DNA of 64,000 bases from Bacteroidia bacterium (lineage in GTDB: Bacteria > Bacteroidota > Bacteroidia > Bacteroidales > Azobacteroidaceae). Of the stretch, positions 33,380 to 44,212 are shown piece by piece (positions within the stretch are counted from its first letter, which is position 1; every line of letters begins with the position of its first letter). The notes beneath the pieces were generated by a model that made no database searches, had not been told where the DNA came from, and saw nothing but the letters and a program-made list of their open reading frames with translations. The position numbers and the translations under genes are program-made. The stretch spans positions 66,825 to 130,824 of the forward strand of contig BNTV01000001.1 of the NCBI GenBank assembly GCA_025996865.1, in the 5' to 3' direction.

Positions 33380-35485
33380 ATGAAAGTATGTATTGCTGAA
33401 AAGCCCAGCGTAGCGCGTGAGATAGCGGCTATTGTGGGTGCAACAACAAAGAAAGACGGATATTTAGAGGGTAACGGTTATGCCGTTACGTGGGCGTTCG
33501 GCCATCTGGTCGGACTTGCCATGCCCGAATCCTACGGTTTCACGGGGTTTAAAGCGGAGAACCTGCCGATACTTCCCAAAGAGTTTATCCTTCAACCCCG
33601 ACAGGTCAAAGAGGGCAAAGAGTATAAAAATGACCCCGGCGTAATGAAACAGCTAAACGTAATTAAGGAGTTATTTTCCCGTGCAGACCGCATCATCGTA
33701 ATGACCGATGCAGGCCGCGAGGGAGAACTTATCTTCCGGTTTATATACAATTATCTCGATTGTAAAAAACCGTTCGACCGCCTTTGGATAAGCAGCCTGA
33801 CAGACCGTGCTATCCGTGAGGGATTGCAAAACCTCCGTCCGGGCAGCGATTACGATAACCTCTACCATTCGGCAAAAGCCCGCAGCTACGCTGACTGGTT
33901 AGTGGGCATCAATAGCTCACAGTCGCTTGCCATTACAGCAGGCAGGGGCGTATGGTCGCTGGGTAGGGTGCAAACACCCACACTGGCGATCATCTGCTCC
34001 CGTTATCTGGAAAATAAGTCATTTACTCCGCAAACCTATTTCCAGTTAAAACTCCACACGGCAAAAGAAGCTACGATGTTCACCGCCCTTTCAGTCGATA
34101 AATTTAACGACAAGAATGCGGCTAACACTTCGTTTGCAGCGGTTACGGATGCGGGGATGGTACAAGTTACAAAGGTGGAGCGGAAAGAAGTGAACCAAGC
34201 ACCACCCCTGCCGTATGACCTGACCGCCCTGCAAAAAGAAGCCAACAACAAGTATGGTTTTTCGGCAGATAAAACCCTGACGATAGCACAAGCGTTATAC
34301 GAAGGCAAATTGATAACGTATCCCCGAACCGGCTCCCGCTACATCTCGACCGACATCATGGACGAAATACCGGAACTGATCGGCAGCCTTAAAAAATACG
34401 ACCGATTTTCTGCCTACGCCGAAAACATGGATACCAAGATACTCAATATCCGTGCGGTGGACGACAACAAGATAACCGACCACCACGCTATTATCATCAC
34501 GGAAAATACTCCCGGCAACCTCTCTGCCGACGAGCGCACCATTTATGAAATGGTTGCGGGGCGTATGCTGGAAGCCTTTTCTCCTGTCTGCCGCAAAGAA
34601 ACGACGGCAGTGCAGTTGCAATGTGCAGGCATGAATTTTACCGCAAGAGGAACACAAATCCTTTCTCCCGGCTGGCAAAAAGTATTCGGCCACCAAGACG
34701 AGGAAAAAGAAGAAGATGCAACCATACTGCCTGATATTGCCGAGGGCGACAGTTTATCCGTGAAAGGGTGCGATGTATTGGAAAAGCAGACCAAACCTCG
34801 TCCCATACATACCGAAAGTTCTCTTTTGGGTGCAATGGAAACCGCCGCGAGGGAAGTAGAGGACGAAGGCGAGCGTGAAGCCATGAAAGAATCCGGCATA
34901 GGTACTCCCGCTACCCGTGCGGCTATCATCGAAACCCTTTTTGCCCGCGAATATATTCGCAGGGAAAAGAAATTGCTTGTTCCGACCGACAAAGGACTGG
35001 CCGTGTATGAGGTAGTAAAAGACAAAAAGATAGCCGACGTTGCCATGACCGGAAATTGGGAACTTGCCCTCTCTAAAATAGCCAGCGGAGAAATGGATGC
35101 TTTTACCTTTCACCGGGGCATAGAAGTTTATACTTCGCAGATAACCACCGAACTGTTATCCGCTAAAATAGAAACGACAGACAACCGCACCGGATGCAAA
35201 TGCCCTAAATGTGGCGGACAGGTGGTTTTCTATCCCAAAGTAGCCAAATGCCAGAATCCCGGCTGCGGACTGATGGTATTCCGCTCCATTGCAGGAAAAG
35301 ACCTGACGGATACACAGCTATCCGACCTTTTCGGTAAAGGGAAAACAGGACTGGTAAAAGGCTTTAATAAAAAAGCCGGAGGAACTTTCGATGCCGCTGT
35401 CGCTTTCGATAGCGAATATAAGACCGTTTTTGAATTTCCGAAAAACAAACCGGGTAATGCAGGGAAAGGGAAAAAGCGGAAATAA
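33380..35485 (+). CDS. topB: DNA topoisomerase III (TopB), CTn-borne
   Basis: 701-residue type IA topoisomerase. The TOPRIM domain at the start has the catalytic Glu in CIAEKPSVAREIAAIVG and the metal site MTDAGREGELIFR (about residues 107-119). The active-site Tyr lies in GKLITYPRTGSRYISTDI near residue 315. A C-terminal zinc-ribbon-like segment has Cys pairs CKCPKCGG and CQNPGCG near 615-640. It relaxes or unlinks DNA during conjugal replication of the element (inference). Full length and intact. Followed by a hairpin with T-rich flank, then DUF1896. Confidence 0.95.
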   Translation: MKVCIAEKPSVAREIAAIVGATTKKDGYLEGNGYAVTWAFGHLVGLAMPESYGFTGFKAENLPILPKEFILQPRQVKEGKEYKNDPGVMKQLNVIKELFSRADRIIVMTDAGREGELIFRFIYNYLDCKKPFDRLWISSLTDRAIREGLQNLRPGSDYDNLYHSAKARSYADWLVGINSSQSLAITAGRGVWSLGRVQTPTLAIICSRYLENKSFTPQTYFQLKLHTAKEATMFTALSVDKFNDKNAANTSFAAVTDAGMVQVTKVERKEVNQAPPLPYDLTALQKEANNKYGFSADKTLTIAQALYEGKLITYPRTGSRYISTDIMDEIPELIGSLKKYDRFSAYAENMDTKILNIRAVDDNKITDHHAIIITENTPGNLSADERTIYEMVAGRMLEAFSPVCRKETTAVQLQCAGMNFTARGTQILSPGWQKVFGHQDEEKEEDATILPDIAEGDSLSVKGCDVLEKQTKPRPIHTESSLLGAMETAAREVEDEGEREAMKESGIGTPATRAAIIETLFAREYIRREKKLLVPTDKGLAVYEVVKDKKIADVAMTGNWELALSKIASGEMDAFTFHRGIEVYTSQITTELLSAKIETTDNRTGCKCPKCGGQVVFYPKVAKCQNPGCGLMVFRSIAGKDLTDTQLSDLFGKGKTGLVKGFNKKAGGTFDAAVAFDSEYKTVFEFPKNKPGNAGKGKKRK

Positions 35486-35546
35486 TAGTATCTTTGCCAT
35501 TAAGATTCTAATCATAACATTGTTTTTTTTAAGACGTGTTTTGAAA

Positions 35547-35630
35547 GGAATTTTAGTGGTCGGCGCTTCGGGTGGGAATCCGGGGCGCCTTTTCGCTTTT
35601 CCTCTCCATATTTTCAACCACTAAAATTCC
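35547..35630 (+). promoter_or_regulatory. Nested inverted repeats between topB and the DUF1896 gene
   Basis: GGAATTTTAGTGGT (35547-35560) and its exact complement ACCACTAAAATTCC (35617-35630) enclose a second stem, GGCGCTTCGG (35562-35571) with CCGGGGCGCC (35580-35589), followed by TTTTCGCTTTT. The inner stem looks like a terminator or attenuator. The outer right arm ends 6 nt before the ATG at 35637. A TATCTTTG -7-like box lies at 35489-35496, so this is probably a leader RNA with two alternative folds (inference). Confidence 0.5.
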
Positions 35631-35636
35631 AATGTT

Positions 35637-36083
35637 ATGACAAAGAATAATTCATCGCCACAGGGCGAACTATCCTATTACGGCTTATCCCTCTTGTCGT
35701 ATTTGCACGACAGTCATCCCGACAAATCCGGGGATAAACTATTTATAGCAAAGCGTACCGACCGTGCTTCGGAGGTTTACAGTGAAGCGATCCAAAACGG
35801 TCTTACCCATATCGAAGCGGAAGAACAGGCAAACGCCGAACTATACCGGGATTTACACTTTTCCGCTTACAGCACCCTTGTAAATATACTTTGGGACGAG
35901 TTTCCGGTGGAAATACCCGAAGACGATGCCCGCAAGGTCGCCCTGCAGGTCTTACCGCTATGCGGTAACGTGCTGGCAAAATACAACCTGACGGATGATT
36001 TTGCCGACACTCCTGCATACGACCTCTTATATACGGAACTTACAGGAACCGTTCAAATACTTCTGGAAGATGGCACGGTTTAA
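35637..36083 (+). CDS. DUF1896 protein of the CTn backbone
   Basis: 148-residue soluble protein. The DUF1896 features are [40 protein letters not shown], and [20 protein letters not shown]. The family is almost confined to Bacteroides conjugative transposons, where it sits before the methylase-helicase gene. Function unknown. Its last 14 bp overlap the start of that gene, so translation is probably coupled. The upstream leader contains paired inverted repeats. Confidence 0.85.
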   Translation: MTKNNSSPQGELSYYGLSLLSYLHDSHPDKSGDKLFIAKRTDRASEVYSEAIQNGLTHIEAEEQANAELYRDLHFSAYSTLVNILWDEFPVEIPEDDARKVALQVLPLCGNVLAKYNLTDDFADTPAYDLLYTELTGTVQILLEDGTV

Positions 36084-39000
36084 TAAAGCAGCGCATCTTC
36101 GCCAGAATATCGACGCGATAAAGGCAGCCTTTACGCTCGACCGGGAGAACCGTGAAGCCACCACGGCGGAAAAAGAAATTTTACAGGCATACAGCGGTTT
36201 CGGAGCAATTAAAGAAGTGATAGACCCGCTGCCCAAAGACGGCGGAAAAACGACTCCATTAACTCCCTTAATTGAAGAACTGCATACCGTTCTAAGGGAA
36301 AACACTCCGAACGAACGGGAATACAAGCGGCATTTTGGCGGCATTAAGGATTCCATACTGTCAGCCTTTTATACCCCGCCTGTCATTGCCGACACCCTGA
36401 TTGCATCGTTAGCGCAAAGTGGCATTACCCCCTTTCGTGCGATAGACCCCAGCGCCGGAGCAGGCGCATTTGCTGACAGCCTTAGAAAGTTCGTCCCCAA
36501 TGCCGAGATAACCTGTTTTGAAAAAGACCCGATGACAGGTATGATACTTAAACACCTGCGCCCGGAGGATAATGTAAGGGTACAGGGCTACGAAACCATC
36601 GAACCGAAGTATTCCGGCTATTACGATGTAGCGGCCAGTAATATCCCGTTTGGGGATGTCTCCATTTTTGATCCGGCATTCTCTACCCACAAAGACCCCG
36701 CCCGTCGGCAGGGTACACGTACACTACACAATTATTTCTTTATGAAATCGGTTGATACCGTCCGTGACGGTGGTATCATCGCTTTTATCGCTTCGCAGGG
36801 CGTTCTTAACTCCGAACAAAACCGCCCCATCCGTGAATGGCTTGCTGGCAGATGTGATGTGATTTCTGCTATACGTCTGCCCAATAACCTCTTTACCGAC
36901 CATGCCGGAACGGAAGTAGGTAGCGACCTTATTGTATTGCAGAAACGACCGCTGGGCGAATATCCCGTAACCGAGCGGCAGACGGATTTTATCGAATCCC
37001 GCAAGCTCTCGAACGGTATTTCTATAAATAACCTGTTCCAACAGTTAGACCGGGTAATCCAAACCGATGCCAAAGTCGGAACAGACCCTTATGGCAAACC
37101 CGCAATGGAATTTACACATTCCGGTGGCGAAACAGGTATCGCCGAAGACTTGCAGCGGATGCTGGGCGAGGACTTTTCCAAACACCTCGACCTGAATCGC
37201 TACCTCTCTTTTGCTCCCCAACGTGCGGAGCAAACGCAAGTCAGAAACGAAACTGCTCCGCAAGTTAAACCGGAGCAAAGTACAACAGTGGACATTGCAG
37301 GTGCTTCAAACAAAGTGGAAGCCGATGTTTCCACCTCACACCAGCAAAGACCACAGGAGGAAGAACGATTCCCTGATGATCTCGATCCATTTTGGCAAGC
37401 CGTAGAAGAACACTTTGAAAATATGGGCAGTCGGGATAATGCACAAACAATTATCCCGACAGAAGAACAAGAAGCTATCGAAAAAGCATGGGCGGAAGGG
37501 TATAATCTCGATACTTCCACCGGAGAGCTGACACCGATAACACCTACGGAGCCTTCTATGGATATCTCCCCGTCTAATATTCCTGCCGATGAACCCACAC
37601 CAAAAGACCTTGCGGAGTTTGGGGCATGGGCAGATGAAATTGACCGCCGGTTTATGGAAGAACATCCGCCACAGCCGGAAGACTACGGCATTATTGAGCC
37701 TGTACCGGAAGCTCAAGCCCAGGCGACTACGAAGCCGAAGCAAAGCGTACAGACAGCTTCGGCGGGTAATTTCAGCGGAACGCTGTTTGATATGGACGAC
37801 CCCGCTATTCTTGCAAAGCCGACTACGGAGGCTACCCCACAGGTAAACGTACAACAAGAGCCGCTGATAACCCTTTACGACTTGTTCGGCTTTTCCGAAG
37901 AAGAACGCAGTCAGGTAAGCCGCCCCCGCAGGCGGAAGAAAACAGCCAAGCCGAAACAAAGCAAACAGGAAGACCGCTTTATAGACTGGCGCGAGGAAAT
38001 GATACTTGAAAGCATCGCACGCAAGGAAAAGGAGCAACAGTCAGGACAAACAATATCGGAGAATACACCGCTTGTTTATCCGGTTGAGGATGCCCGCAGA
38101 GCGGAGCAGCAAGAAGCGCTCCGGCGCGAACAGGAACGGGAAGAATATCTGAAACCTATCCCGTTCAAAGCGGAAATACTACCGCATTACCGTGAGGGAT
38201 CGCTCGTTTCGGACGAACATAACCGCATCGGCTATTTGAGGGATATGGACGGCTTACAGCCTATGTTTCATCCGTTGGAACTGACCGAAACACAGGAAAG
38301 GAAAGCCTCTATCTACGTTGAAATACGTGATACCTATTATCACCTCTACCAGAACGAAGCCGAACGGTTGGAAGCTAACCCTGCTCTCAGGGAGATGCTA
38401 AACCGCCTGTACGATAATTTCACAGACCGTTTCGGTCGGCTGAACGAGAAGAAAAACCTCGACTTGATTAAAATGGACGCGCGGGGAACAGAAATCCTTT
38501 CGCTCGAACGCTATATTGACGGGGTAGCGCAGAAAGCCGATATTTTCCATCATCCGGTAGCGTTCAACCCGAATGAGATCACCGAGGTTGCCGATGCCCG
38601 TGAAGCATTAGTCGCCAGCCTGAACAAATATGCCGGGGTAAACCTGGAATATATGGCAGGGCTTACCGGAGGAACGAAAGATAATGTTTTGGAAGAACTG
38701 CACGGCAGTATTTATTTCAACCCGGAAATTAACGGCTATGAGATTGCCGATAAATACATAGCCGGAAATGTTATAGAGAAAGCCGACGGGGTGGAGCGTT
38801 TTCTGCGGGATAACCCCTCGCACGCTGCGGCAGAAGAATCCCTGCGGGCACTTCGGGAAGCCACCCCGAAACCTATCGCGTTCGACGACCTTGATTTTAA
38901 TTTCGGAGAGAGGTGGATTCCTAAAGGTATTTACGAAAAATACGCATCGCACCTGTTCGATACGGATGTTTCGATAAATTTCGCAGCCAACATCGACGAG

Positions 39001-42000
39001 TACAGCGTAAAGACTGACAGGACGAACGTAAAAATAACCGACCAGTATGCCGTAAAATCACAGAGCCGTACATTTAACGGCATACACCTGATGAAACACG
39101 CCCTGCAAAATACTTCTCCCGACATTACCAAAAAGGTAAATAAACTCATCGACGGGAAGATGCAGGAGGTCAAAGTTCGCGATCCGGAAGCCATACAACT
39201 CGCCAATTCCAAAATAGACGAGATGCGCAGCGGCTTTTCCGACTGGCTGCGCGACCAGTCGCCGGAGTTTAAGGACAGGTTGGCCGACCGCTATAACCGC
39301 ACGTTTAACTGTTTTGTGCGCCCCAACTACGACGGCTCACACCAGACCTTTCCGGGGCTTGACCTGAGAGGGTTGGGTATAAAAGACCTGTATAAGAGTC
39401 AGAAAGATGCCGTCTGGATGGATAAGCTATTGGGCGGGAATATTTGCGACCATGAGGTCGGAGGGGGAAAAACCCTGATTATGTGTTGTGGGGCAATGGA
39501 GAAAAAACGTCTCGGATTGGCTAACAAACCCATGATTACAGGCTTGAAAGCCAATATTCATGAGATTGCCAAAACTTTTTGTACCGCCTATCCTAACGCA
39601 AAGGTTCTTTACCCCGGCAAGGAAGATTTTACTCCCAAAAACAGGGAGAGGATCTTCCGCGAGATAAAGAACAACGATTGGGATGCCGTAATCTTAACAC
39701 ACGAACAGTTTGCCAAGATACCGCAATCCCCGGAACTGCAACGGGAAATATTGCAGACCGAACTCGATAGCGTTGAGGAAAATTTGCAGGTACTCAAAGA
39801 CCAGGGCAAGGAAGTTTCCCGTGTCATGCTGAAAGGCTGCATACGGCGCAAACTTAATCTGGAAGCCAAACTGCAAACGGTTATGCACACCATCGAAAAC
39901 CGTAAGGATGATACGGTCGATTTTAAACACATGGGTATCGACCACCTCTATGTGGATGAATCGCACAAATTCAAAAACCTTACATTCAATACCCGTCATG
40001 ACCGGGTGGCTGGCCTCGGAAATCCCGAAGGCTCGCAAAGAGCGCTGAATATGCTGTTTGCCATCCGCACCATTCAGGAACGAACGGGGCGCGATTTGGG
40101 TGCTACCTTCCTTTCAGGTACAACCATATCTAATTCATTGACGGAATTATACCTGTTGTTTAAATATCTCCGTCCGCAGGAGATGGAACGCCAGAACCTC
40201 AAAACCTTTGATGCGTGGGCAGCCGTTTTCGCCAAAAAATCAATTGATTACGAGTTTTCGGTAACGAATGAGATTGTACAGAAAGAACGCTTCCGTTATT
40301 TTATCAAAGTGCCGGAACTGGCGGCTTTCTATTCGGAAATAACGGATTTCCGTACCGCCGCCGAGATTGGTATAGACCGCCCGGAGAAAAACGAGATACT
40401 GCACAACATACCGCCAACGCCTGACCAGACGGCATTTATCGACCGTTTAGTGCAGTTTGCCAAAACCGGAGACGGGGAACTGTTGTTCCGGGGTAAACTG
40501 ACCGATAGGGAAGATAAGGCAAAGATGTTGATTGCTACGGACTATGCCCGTAAAATGTCGCTCGATATGCGCATGGTCGATCCTGCCCGCTTCGGCGACC
40601 ATGTGGACAACAAAGCCAGCCATTGCGCCCGGATGATTGCCGACTATTATTATAAATACGACCGGCATAAGGGTACGCAGTTCGTATTCTCCGATCTCGG
40701 TACTTATAAAGCCGGAGAATGGAATGTGTATAGTGAAGTAAAACGTAAATTGGTAGAGGATCACGGCATACCCACCCATGAGGTGCGCTTTATTCAGGAA
40801 GCTGCCAGCAGTGAGAGTTTACGAAAACGCATGATAGGGGAAATGCAAGAGGGCAAAATACGTGTCATGTTCGGCTCAACTGAAATGCTCGGAACGGGCG
40901 TGAATGCACAGAAAAAGTGCGTTGCTATTCATCATCTTGACTGCCCTTGGCGACCGTCAGACCTGACCCAGCGCGATGGACGAGGTATCCGTACCGGTAA
41001 TGAAGTCGCCAAATATTACGCTGACAATAAGGTTGATGTTGTATTGTATGCGGTCGAAAAGTCGCTGGATGCTTATAAATTCGGGTTGCTCCATAACAAA
41101 CAGCTTTTTATCCAACAACTAAAGTCCAACAATATGGGAGCACGTACCATTGACGAGGGCGCAATGGATGAAAAAACAGGCATGAATTTCTCCGAATACG
41201 TGGCAATCCTTTCCGGCAATACAGAATTGTTGGAGAAAGCTCGTTTGGAAAAGAAAATCACCACACTGGAAAGCGAACGGCAGGCATTCGTGCGGGGCAA
41301 ATCATCCAGCCGTTACAAGTTGGATGATATTTTGGAAAAAGTGGAGAAAAACAGCGGTTTGATAGAACGCATCGGCAAAGATTTGGAGAATTTCAAAAGT
41401 CGGGTACAACTTAATGAGGACGGCTCGTATAGAAATCCAATCCAACTGGACGGCGTTCAGGGTGGCGATATTAAATTTATCGGCAAACACCTGAACCACA
41501 TTGCCGATACTGCCCGCACCGGAAATGAGTTTGACAGGATTGGCAGCCTGTACGGTTTCGACCTGCTTGTTAAAAGTGAAACCACGCAAAAAGAGGGTTT
41601 TGATGCTGTGCAAAACCGCTTTTATGTTCGGGGTGAAGGGAATTACCTGTATCAATATAACTACGGTAGTCTGGCTTCCGACCCACGCTTGGCGGCACAG
41701 AATTTTATCAACGCTCTGGGAACTATTGAGCCTGCACTGGAAAAGTTTCGAAATGAGAATGAGAAGCTGTCGAAAGATATTCCAATACTCAAAGAAGTGG
41801 TTGAAGGTACATGGCGTAAAGAGCCGGAACTGGCTACTTTGAGGGACGAATTTAAGGAGTTAGACCGGCAGATACAGCTTTCCCTTAAACCGATAGAAGA
41901 AAGCGAAGGACAGCCTGTAAATGAGATTACAACCGATAAAAAACAATCTCCGGAAGATAATCGCCAACCCTCGCAAGGGAACGGCGCACAGCCTTACATT

Positions 42001-42114
42001 CCTGCACGGCTTAGGGAGATAGCCGATAACTCCGGTGGACGTTTCGTTATTGGAACAGTAGGCAGTAGCCCACCCAAAGTCGAAAATCCTGCGCCAAAAG
42101 GAATTAAGTTATAA
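36070..42114 (+). CDS. Giant N6-adenine methylase/SNF2-type helicase fusion
   Basis: About 2014 residues. The start at 36070 ([20 protein letters not shown]) is preferred over 35995 because the earlier 25 codons lie deep in the DUF1896 gene. The methyltransferase part (about 100-300) has motif [14 protein letters not shown] and the catalytic-loop variant SNIPFGD in place of NPPY. A long linker follows at 400-700, acidic and Pro/Gln-rich. The helicase part has Walker [10 protein letters not shown] near residue 1135, the DEAH-like box [12 protein letters not shown] near 1300, [13 protein letters not shown] near 1355 and motif [13 protein letters not shown] near 1640. Common in Bacteroides CTns. 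It may protect or remodel the element's DNA; the role is unproven. Confidence 0.9.
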   Translation: MARFNKAAHLRQNIDAIKAAFTLDRENREATTAEKEILQAYSGFGAIKEVIDPLPKDGGKTTPLTPLIEELHTVLRENTPNEREYKRHFGGIKDSILSAFYTPPVIADTLIASLAQSGITPFRAIDPSAGAGAFADSLRKFVPNAEITCFEKDPMTGMILKHLRPEDNVRVQGYETIEPKYSGYYDVAASNIPFGDVSIFDPAFSTHKDPARRQGTRTLHNYFFMKSVDTVRDGGIIAFIASQGVLNSEQNRPIREWLAGRCDVISAIRLPNNLFTDHAGTEVGSDLIVLQKRPLGEYPVTERQTDFIESRKLSNGISINNLFQQLDRVIQTDAKVGTDPYGKPAMEFTHSGGETGIAEDLQRMLGEDFSKHLDLNRYLSFAPQRAEQTQVRNETAPQVKPEQSTTVDIAGASNKVEADVSTSHQQRPQEEERFPDDLDPFWQAVEEHFENMGSRDNAQTIIPTEEQEAIEKAWAEGYNLDTSTGELTPITPTEPSMDISPSNIPADEPTPKDLAEFGAWADEIDRRFMEEHPPQPEDYGIIEPVPEAQAQATTKPKQSVQTASAGNFSGTLFDMDDPAILAKPTTEATPQVNVQQEPLITLYDLFGFSEEERSQVSRPRRRKKTAKPKQSKQEDRFIDWREEMILESIARKEKEQQSGQTISENTPLVYPVEDARRAEQQEALRREQEREEYLKPIPFKAEILPHYREGSLVSDEHNRIGYLRDMDGLQPMFHPLELTETQERKASIYVEIRDTYYHLYQNEAERLEANPALREMLNRLYDNFTDRFGRLNEKKNLDLIKMDARGTEILSLERYIDGVAQKADIFHHPVAFNPNEITEVADAREALVASLNKYAGVNLEYMAGLTGGTKDNVLEELHGSIYFNPEINGYEIADKYIAGNVIEKADGVERFLRDNPSHAAAEESLRALREATPKPIAFDDLDFNFGERWIPKGIYEKYASHLFDTDVSINFAANIDEYSVKTDRTNVKITDQYAVKSQSRTFNGIHLMKHALQNTSPDITKKVNKLIDGKMQEVKVRDPEAIQLANSKIDEMRSGFSDWLRDQSPEFKDRLADRYNRTFNCFVRPNYDGSHQTFPGLDLRGLGIKDLYKSQKDAVWMDKLLGGNICDHEVGGGKTLIMCCGAMEKKRLGLANKPMITGLKANIHEIAKTFCTAYPNAKVLYPGKEDFTPKNRERIFREIKNNDWDAVILTHEQFAKIPQSPELQREILQTELDSVEENLQVLKDQGKEVSRVMLKGCIRRKLNLEAKLQTVMHTIENRKDDTVDFKHMGIDHLYVDESHKFKNLTFNTRHDRVAGLGNPEGSQRALNMLFAIRTIQERTGRDLGATFLSGTTISNSLTELYLLFKYLRPQEMERQNLKTFDAWAAVFAKKSIDYEFSVTNEIVQKERFRYFIKVPELAAFYSEITDFRTAAEIGIDRPEKNEILHNIPPTPDQTAFIDRLVQFAKTGDGELLFRGKLTDREDKAKMLIATDYARKMSLDMRMVDPARFGDHVDNKASHCARMIADYYYKYDRHKGTQFVFSDLGTYKAGEWNVYSEVKRKLVEDHGIPTHEVRFIQEAASSESLRKRMIGEMQEGKIRVMFGSTEMLGTGVNAQKKCVAIHHLDCPWRPSDLTQRDGRGIRTGNEVAKYYADNKVDVVLYAVEKSLDAYKFGLLHNKQLFIQQLKSNNMGARTIDEGAMDEKTGMNFSEYVAILSGNTELLEKARLEKKITTLESERQAFVRGKSSSRYKLDDILEKVEKNSGLIERIGKDLENFKSRVQLNEDGSYRNPIQLDGVQGGDIKFIGKHLNHIADTARTGNEFDRIGSLYGFDLLVKSETTQKEGFDAVQNRFYVRGEGNYLYQYNYGSLASDPRLAAQNFINALGTIEPALEKFRNENEKLSKDIPILKEVVEGTWRKEPELATLRDEFKELDRQIQLSLKPIEESEGQPVNEITTDKKQSPEDNRQPSQGNGAQPYIPARLREIADNSGGRFVIGTVGSSPPKVENPAPKGIKL

Positions 42115-42142
42115 AGGAAGAGAAGTTGTCGGAAAATTTAAG

Positions 42143-42181
42143 CTGCACCCCAAAAGTTTATCTCTAACTTTTGGGGTGTAG
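42143..42181. terminator. Bidirectional terminator after the methylase-helicase gene
   Basis: CTGCACCCCAAAAGTT (42143-42158) pairs with AACTTTTGGGGTGTAG (42166-42181) around a 7-nt loop. It lies between the convergent methylase-helicase and ferredoxin genes. Confidence 0.8.
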
Positions 42182-42201
42182 TTCAAAATTGAGCGATATA
42201 G

Positions 42202-42480
42202 CTATTTCCTATTTACTAATTCCAAAGCATTAAATTTGCATGCAATAATACAATCTCTGCATGCGGTACATTTTTCGGGGTTCTTTAAAACAACACGCCG
42301 TCCCTCCTCATTATCCAAAATTTCCAATGCCTTATGACGGCATTTTTTTATGCAAGCCCGGCATCCTGAACAATTATCATCAATAACATGTATGACCTTG
42401 CTTTTTGCACGTTTATTTCTAAAGTAGCTGAGGATAATAATGAGTAAAACTACACTCGCTATAATTATATATTTAGTCAT
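42202..42480 (-). CDS. Membrane-anchored 2[4Fe-4S] ferredoxin
   Basis: 92-residue protein. An N-terminal membrane helix (residues 4-21, YIIIASVVLLIIILSYF) is followed by a basic stretch (RNKRAKSK), which puts the rest in the cytoplasm. A two-cluster ferredoxin domain follows (CSGCRACIKKC near 37; CTACRDCIIACK near 72). It resembles the electron-transfer subunits near RnfB-type proteins only in general layout. The adjacent AraC gene on the same strand may control it. It is a second iron-sulfur protein on this element, distinct from the lipoprotein ferredoxin at 19378. Confidence 0.8.
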   Translation of the reverse strand: MTKYIIIASVVLLIIILSYFRNKRAKSKVIHVIDDNCSGCRACIKKCRHKALEILDNEEGRRVVLKNPEKCTACRDCIIACKFNALELVNRK

Positions 42481-42572
42481 TCTCTTACAAGTAATTTATA
42501 ACGTATTTTGTGCCTGCAAAATTAGGATATAATCACCTGCCGGAAAATAGAGAAATAAAGGAATAAGTTGGA

Positions 42573-43454
42573 CTATTCGTGGAATTTGCCTCTGAAAGTG
42601 CCGGGCGGCATTCCGACTGTTTTTGAAAACAGTCGGGAAAAATAGGTGTGGTCTTCATAGCCTAACCTGAATGCGATCTCTTTCACATCAAAGTCTGTAT
42701 AATAAAGTAGACGCTTGGCTTCTAATGTAACCTGTTGATGTATCCAATGACTAACAGTAAAGCCTGTAACATTTTTGACAGATTCGTTCAGATGCGAAAG
42801 CGAGTAGTTCAGCATTTTAGCATACTCGGAGGGACTTTTTGTCGATTTATAATTTTCTGTCAGCAATCTTTTGAATCGGTGAGCTATCCATGCCGACCGT
42901 GATTTATTATGCAATGTGTTTTCTTTTTGACTGGCGTATTGTTCGGCAATAACCCCAATAAAGACATTCGCCAAACTTAGAATAACATCTTTGCCGAATA
43001 TAGTTGGCTCTGCCTGTATCACGGAATGGAGCAACCTGGCAGTTTCCCCCATTTTTGCCATAGCAGAGGTGTCCAATGCGAGTGGTTTTTGTGTTGCAAA
43101 TTGTCCCTCAAACAGGCTCTTGTAACCATTCCCGACCAACATAGGATCAATAGCCAAAAACCAACCTCTTGCGGCTGAAATTGAAGTCGCAAAATGTACT
43201 TGCCCGGGGCAAACATATAAAACAGATTTTTTTTGCAGTTCCAATTCTTCAAAATCCACTGTAAACAAAGCTGATGCATCATCCATAAACAAGAACATAT
43301 AATAATCATCCCGATGAAGTACATTCTTACTCGACTTCATCATGATTTCGTCATGTTCATCTTTAACTTCTATATAATTGAATTCCAATCCGAGTGGAGA
43401 TTGACTCTCCATTCGATGAACCGGAATGACTTCTCGTTCAGTCTGCATAGTCAT
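42573..43454 (-). CDS. AraC-family transcriptional regulator
   Basis: 293-residue regulator. An N-terminal cupin-like sensing domain (SALFTVDFEELELQKKSVLY; CPGQVHFATS) is followed by a C-terminal AraC DNA-binding domain (SPSEYAKMLNYSLSHLNESV; VKEIAFRLGYEDHTYFSRLF; PGTFRGKFHE). The start is set at 43454. A -7 box TATCTTTG lies at 43480-43473 on the minus strand, so the in-frame ATG at 43475 would be upstream of the transcript. A further ATG at 43448 is also possible. The likely target is the membrane ferredoxin gene downstream or the RibD-like and efflux genes; this is not decided by the sequence. Confidence 0.9.
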   Translation of the reverse strand: MTMQTEREVIPVHRMESQSPLGLEFNYIEVKDEHDEIMMKSSKNVLHRDDYYMFLFMDDASALFTVDFEELELQKKSVLYVCPGQVHFATSISAARGWFLAIDPMLVGNGYKSLFEGQFATQKPLALDTSAMAKMGETARLLHSVIQAEPTIFGKDVILSLANVFIGVIAEQYASQKENTLHNKSRSAWIAHRFKRLLTENYKSTKSPSEYAKMLNYSLSHLNESVKNVTGFTVSHWIHQQVTLEAKRLLYYTDFDVKEIAFRLGYEDHTYFSRLFSKTVGMPPGTFRGKFHE

Positions 43455-43472
43455 ACTTTTTATTCTTGGGAG

Positions 43473-43480
43473 CAAAGATA
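43473..43480 (-). promoter_or_regulatory. -7 promoter box of the AraC gene
   Basis: TATCTTTG on the minus strand fits the Bacteroides TAnnTTTG consensus. It overlaps the first in-frame ATG (43475), so that ATG cannot be used and the ATG at 43454 or 43448 is more likely. Confidence 0.5.
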
Positions 43481-43505
43481 CGTTCTTAAAATGAATTTTT
43501 ATTTT

Positions 43506-43823
43506 TTACTTATTCCCTTTCTTATTCATATTCCGAAAACTACTGAAATGTTTTTCTATAAACCGTATAACATCAGATTCCTTATAATAGGTTTTGTGGT
43601 ATATCATCTGAAAGGGCAGTTCACAGGAAGAACGGTAGCGTTGCAGGGTGCGCTTGCTCACGTTCAACATCTGGCAGAGGTCGAAATTGTCCAGCAGCAT
43701 ATCGCCATCGGGAAGGAGTGTCCTATTTTGCACAGGTGCGGGCGACTGCCTCTTTTCAAGCTGATCGAACCTCTCCATGATACGCCGCATCCAGCCGTCG
43801 AAATGGTCTTTATCTATAAACAT
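43506..43823 (-). CDS. Excisionase-like helix-turn-helix protein 2
   Basis: 105-residue DNA-binding protein. The C-terminal half is a MerR/excisionase-type HTH (LLDNFDLCQMLNVSKRTLQR, YRSSCELPFQMIYHKTYYKE), and the N-terminal half is a helix (DHFDGWMRRIMERFDQLEKR). Pairs of such genes near the regulatory end of Bacteroides CTns supply Xis-type proteins for excision (family knowledge). It starts 2 bp after the stop of the next gene upstream, so the two form an operon. It shares the SKRTLQRYRS/SRRTLQRYRS core with that partner. Confidence 0.8.
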   Translation of the reverse strand: MFIDKDHFDGWMRRIMERFDQLEKRQSPAPVQNRTLLPDGDMLLDNFDLCQMLNVSKRTLQRYRSSCELPFQMIYHKTYYKESDVIRFIEKHFSSFRNMNKKGNK

Positions 43824-43825
43824 GG

Positions 43826-44167
43826 TCAGTCTTTTGGTAAAGTCATCAATCCTTTGGCGGCCAGTTCGTCTAACGAATCGCCACTGCGCAAGATACGTTT
43901 TTCTTCCAGCAGTCGCTTTATTTCCGAAATGGCATAATAAATTTTCCTGCCTACCAGCGAATAGGCAATCACTCCGTTGCTGCGATAACGTTGAAGGGTG
44001 CGGCGACTGATTTTCAGGTAAGCACAGACCGTTTCGTTATCCAGCCAGATTTCCTGTAAAGGGGGATTTCCAGGCTTTGTATTACCGTGACAGATGTGCT
44101 TCCCGATGGCCTCTATCTTATCCATGAGCGCCTGAAAACTTCCCGATTTCATAATTATTACTTCCAT
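43826..44167 (-). CDS. Excisionase-like helix-turn-helix protein 1
   Basis: 113-residue DNA-binding protein of the same type as its downstream neighbour. A helix is followed by an HTH near residues 42-90 (EIWLDNETVCAYLKISRRTL; SLVGRKIYYAISEIKRLLEE). Such proteins bend DNA during excision or control excision genes. A second in-frame ATG (MKSGSFQALM) lies 5 codons on. Upstream at 44213-44496 are repeated GGGTRA/TACCC half-sites and one perfect palindrome, candidates for binding by these proteins. Confidence 0.82.
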   Translation of the reverse strand: MEVIIMKSGSFQALMDKIEAIGKHICHGNTKPGNPPLQEIWLDNETVCAYLKISRRTLQRYRSNGVIAYSLVGRKIYYAISEIKRLLEEKRILRSGDSLDELAAKGLMTLPKD

Positions 44168-44212
44168 AATTCTTTGTTTTATTGATACATGGCAAAGGTC
44201 GGGAGGATAAAT

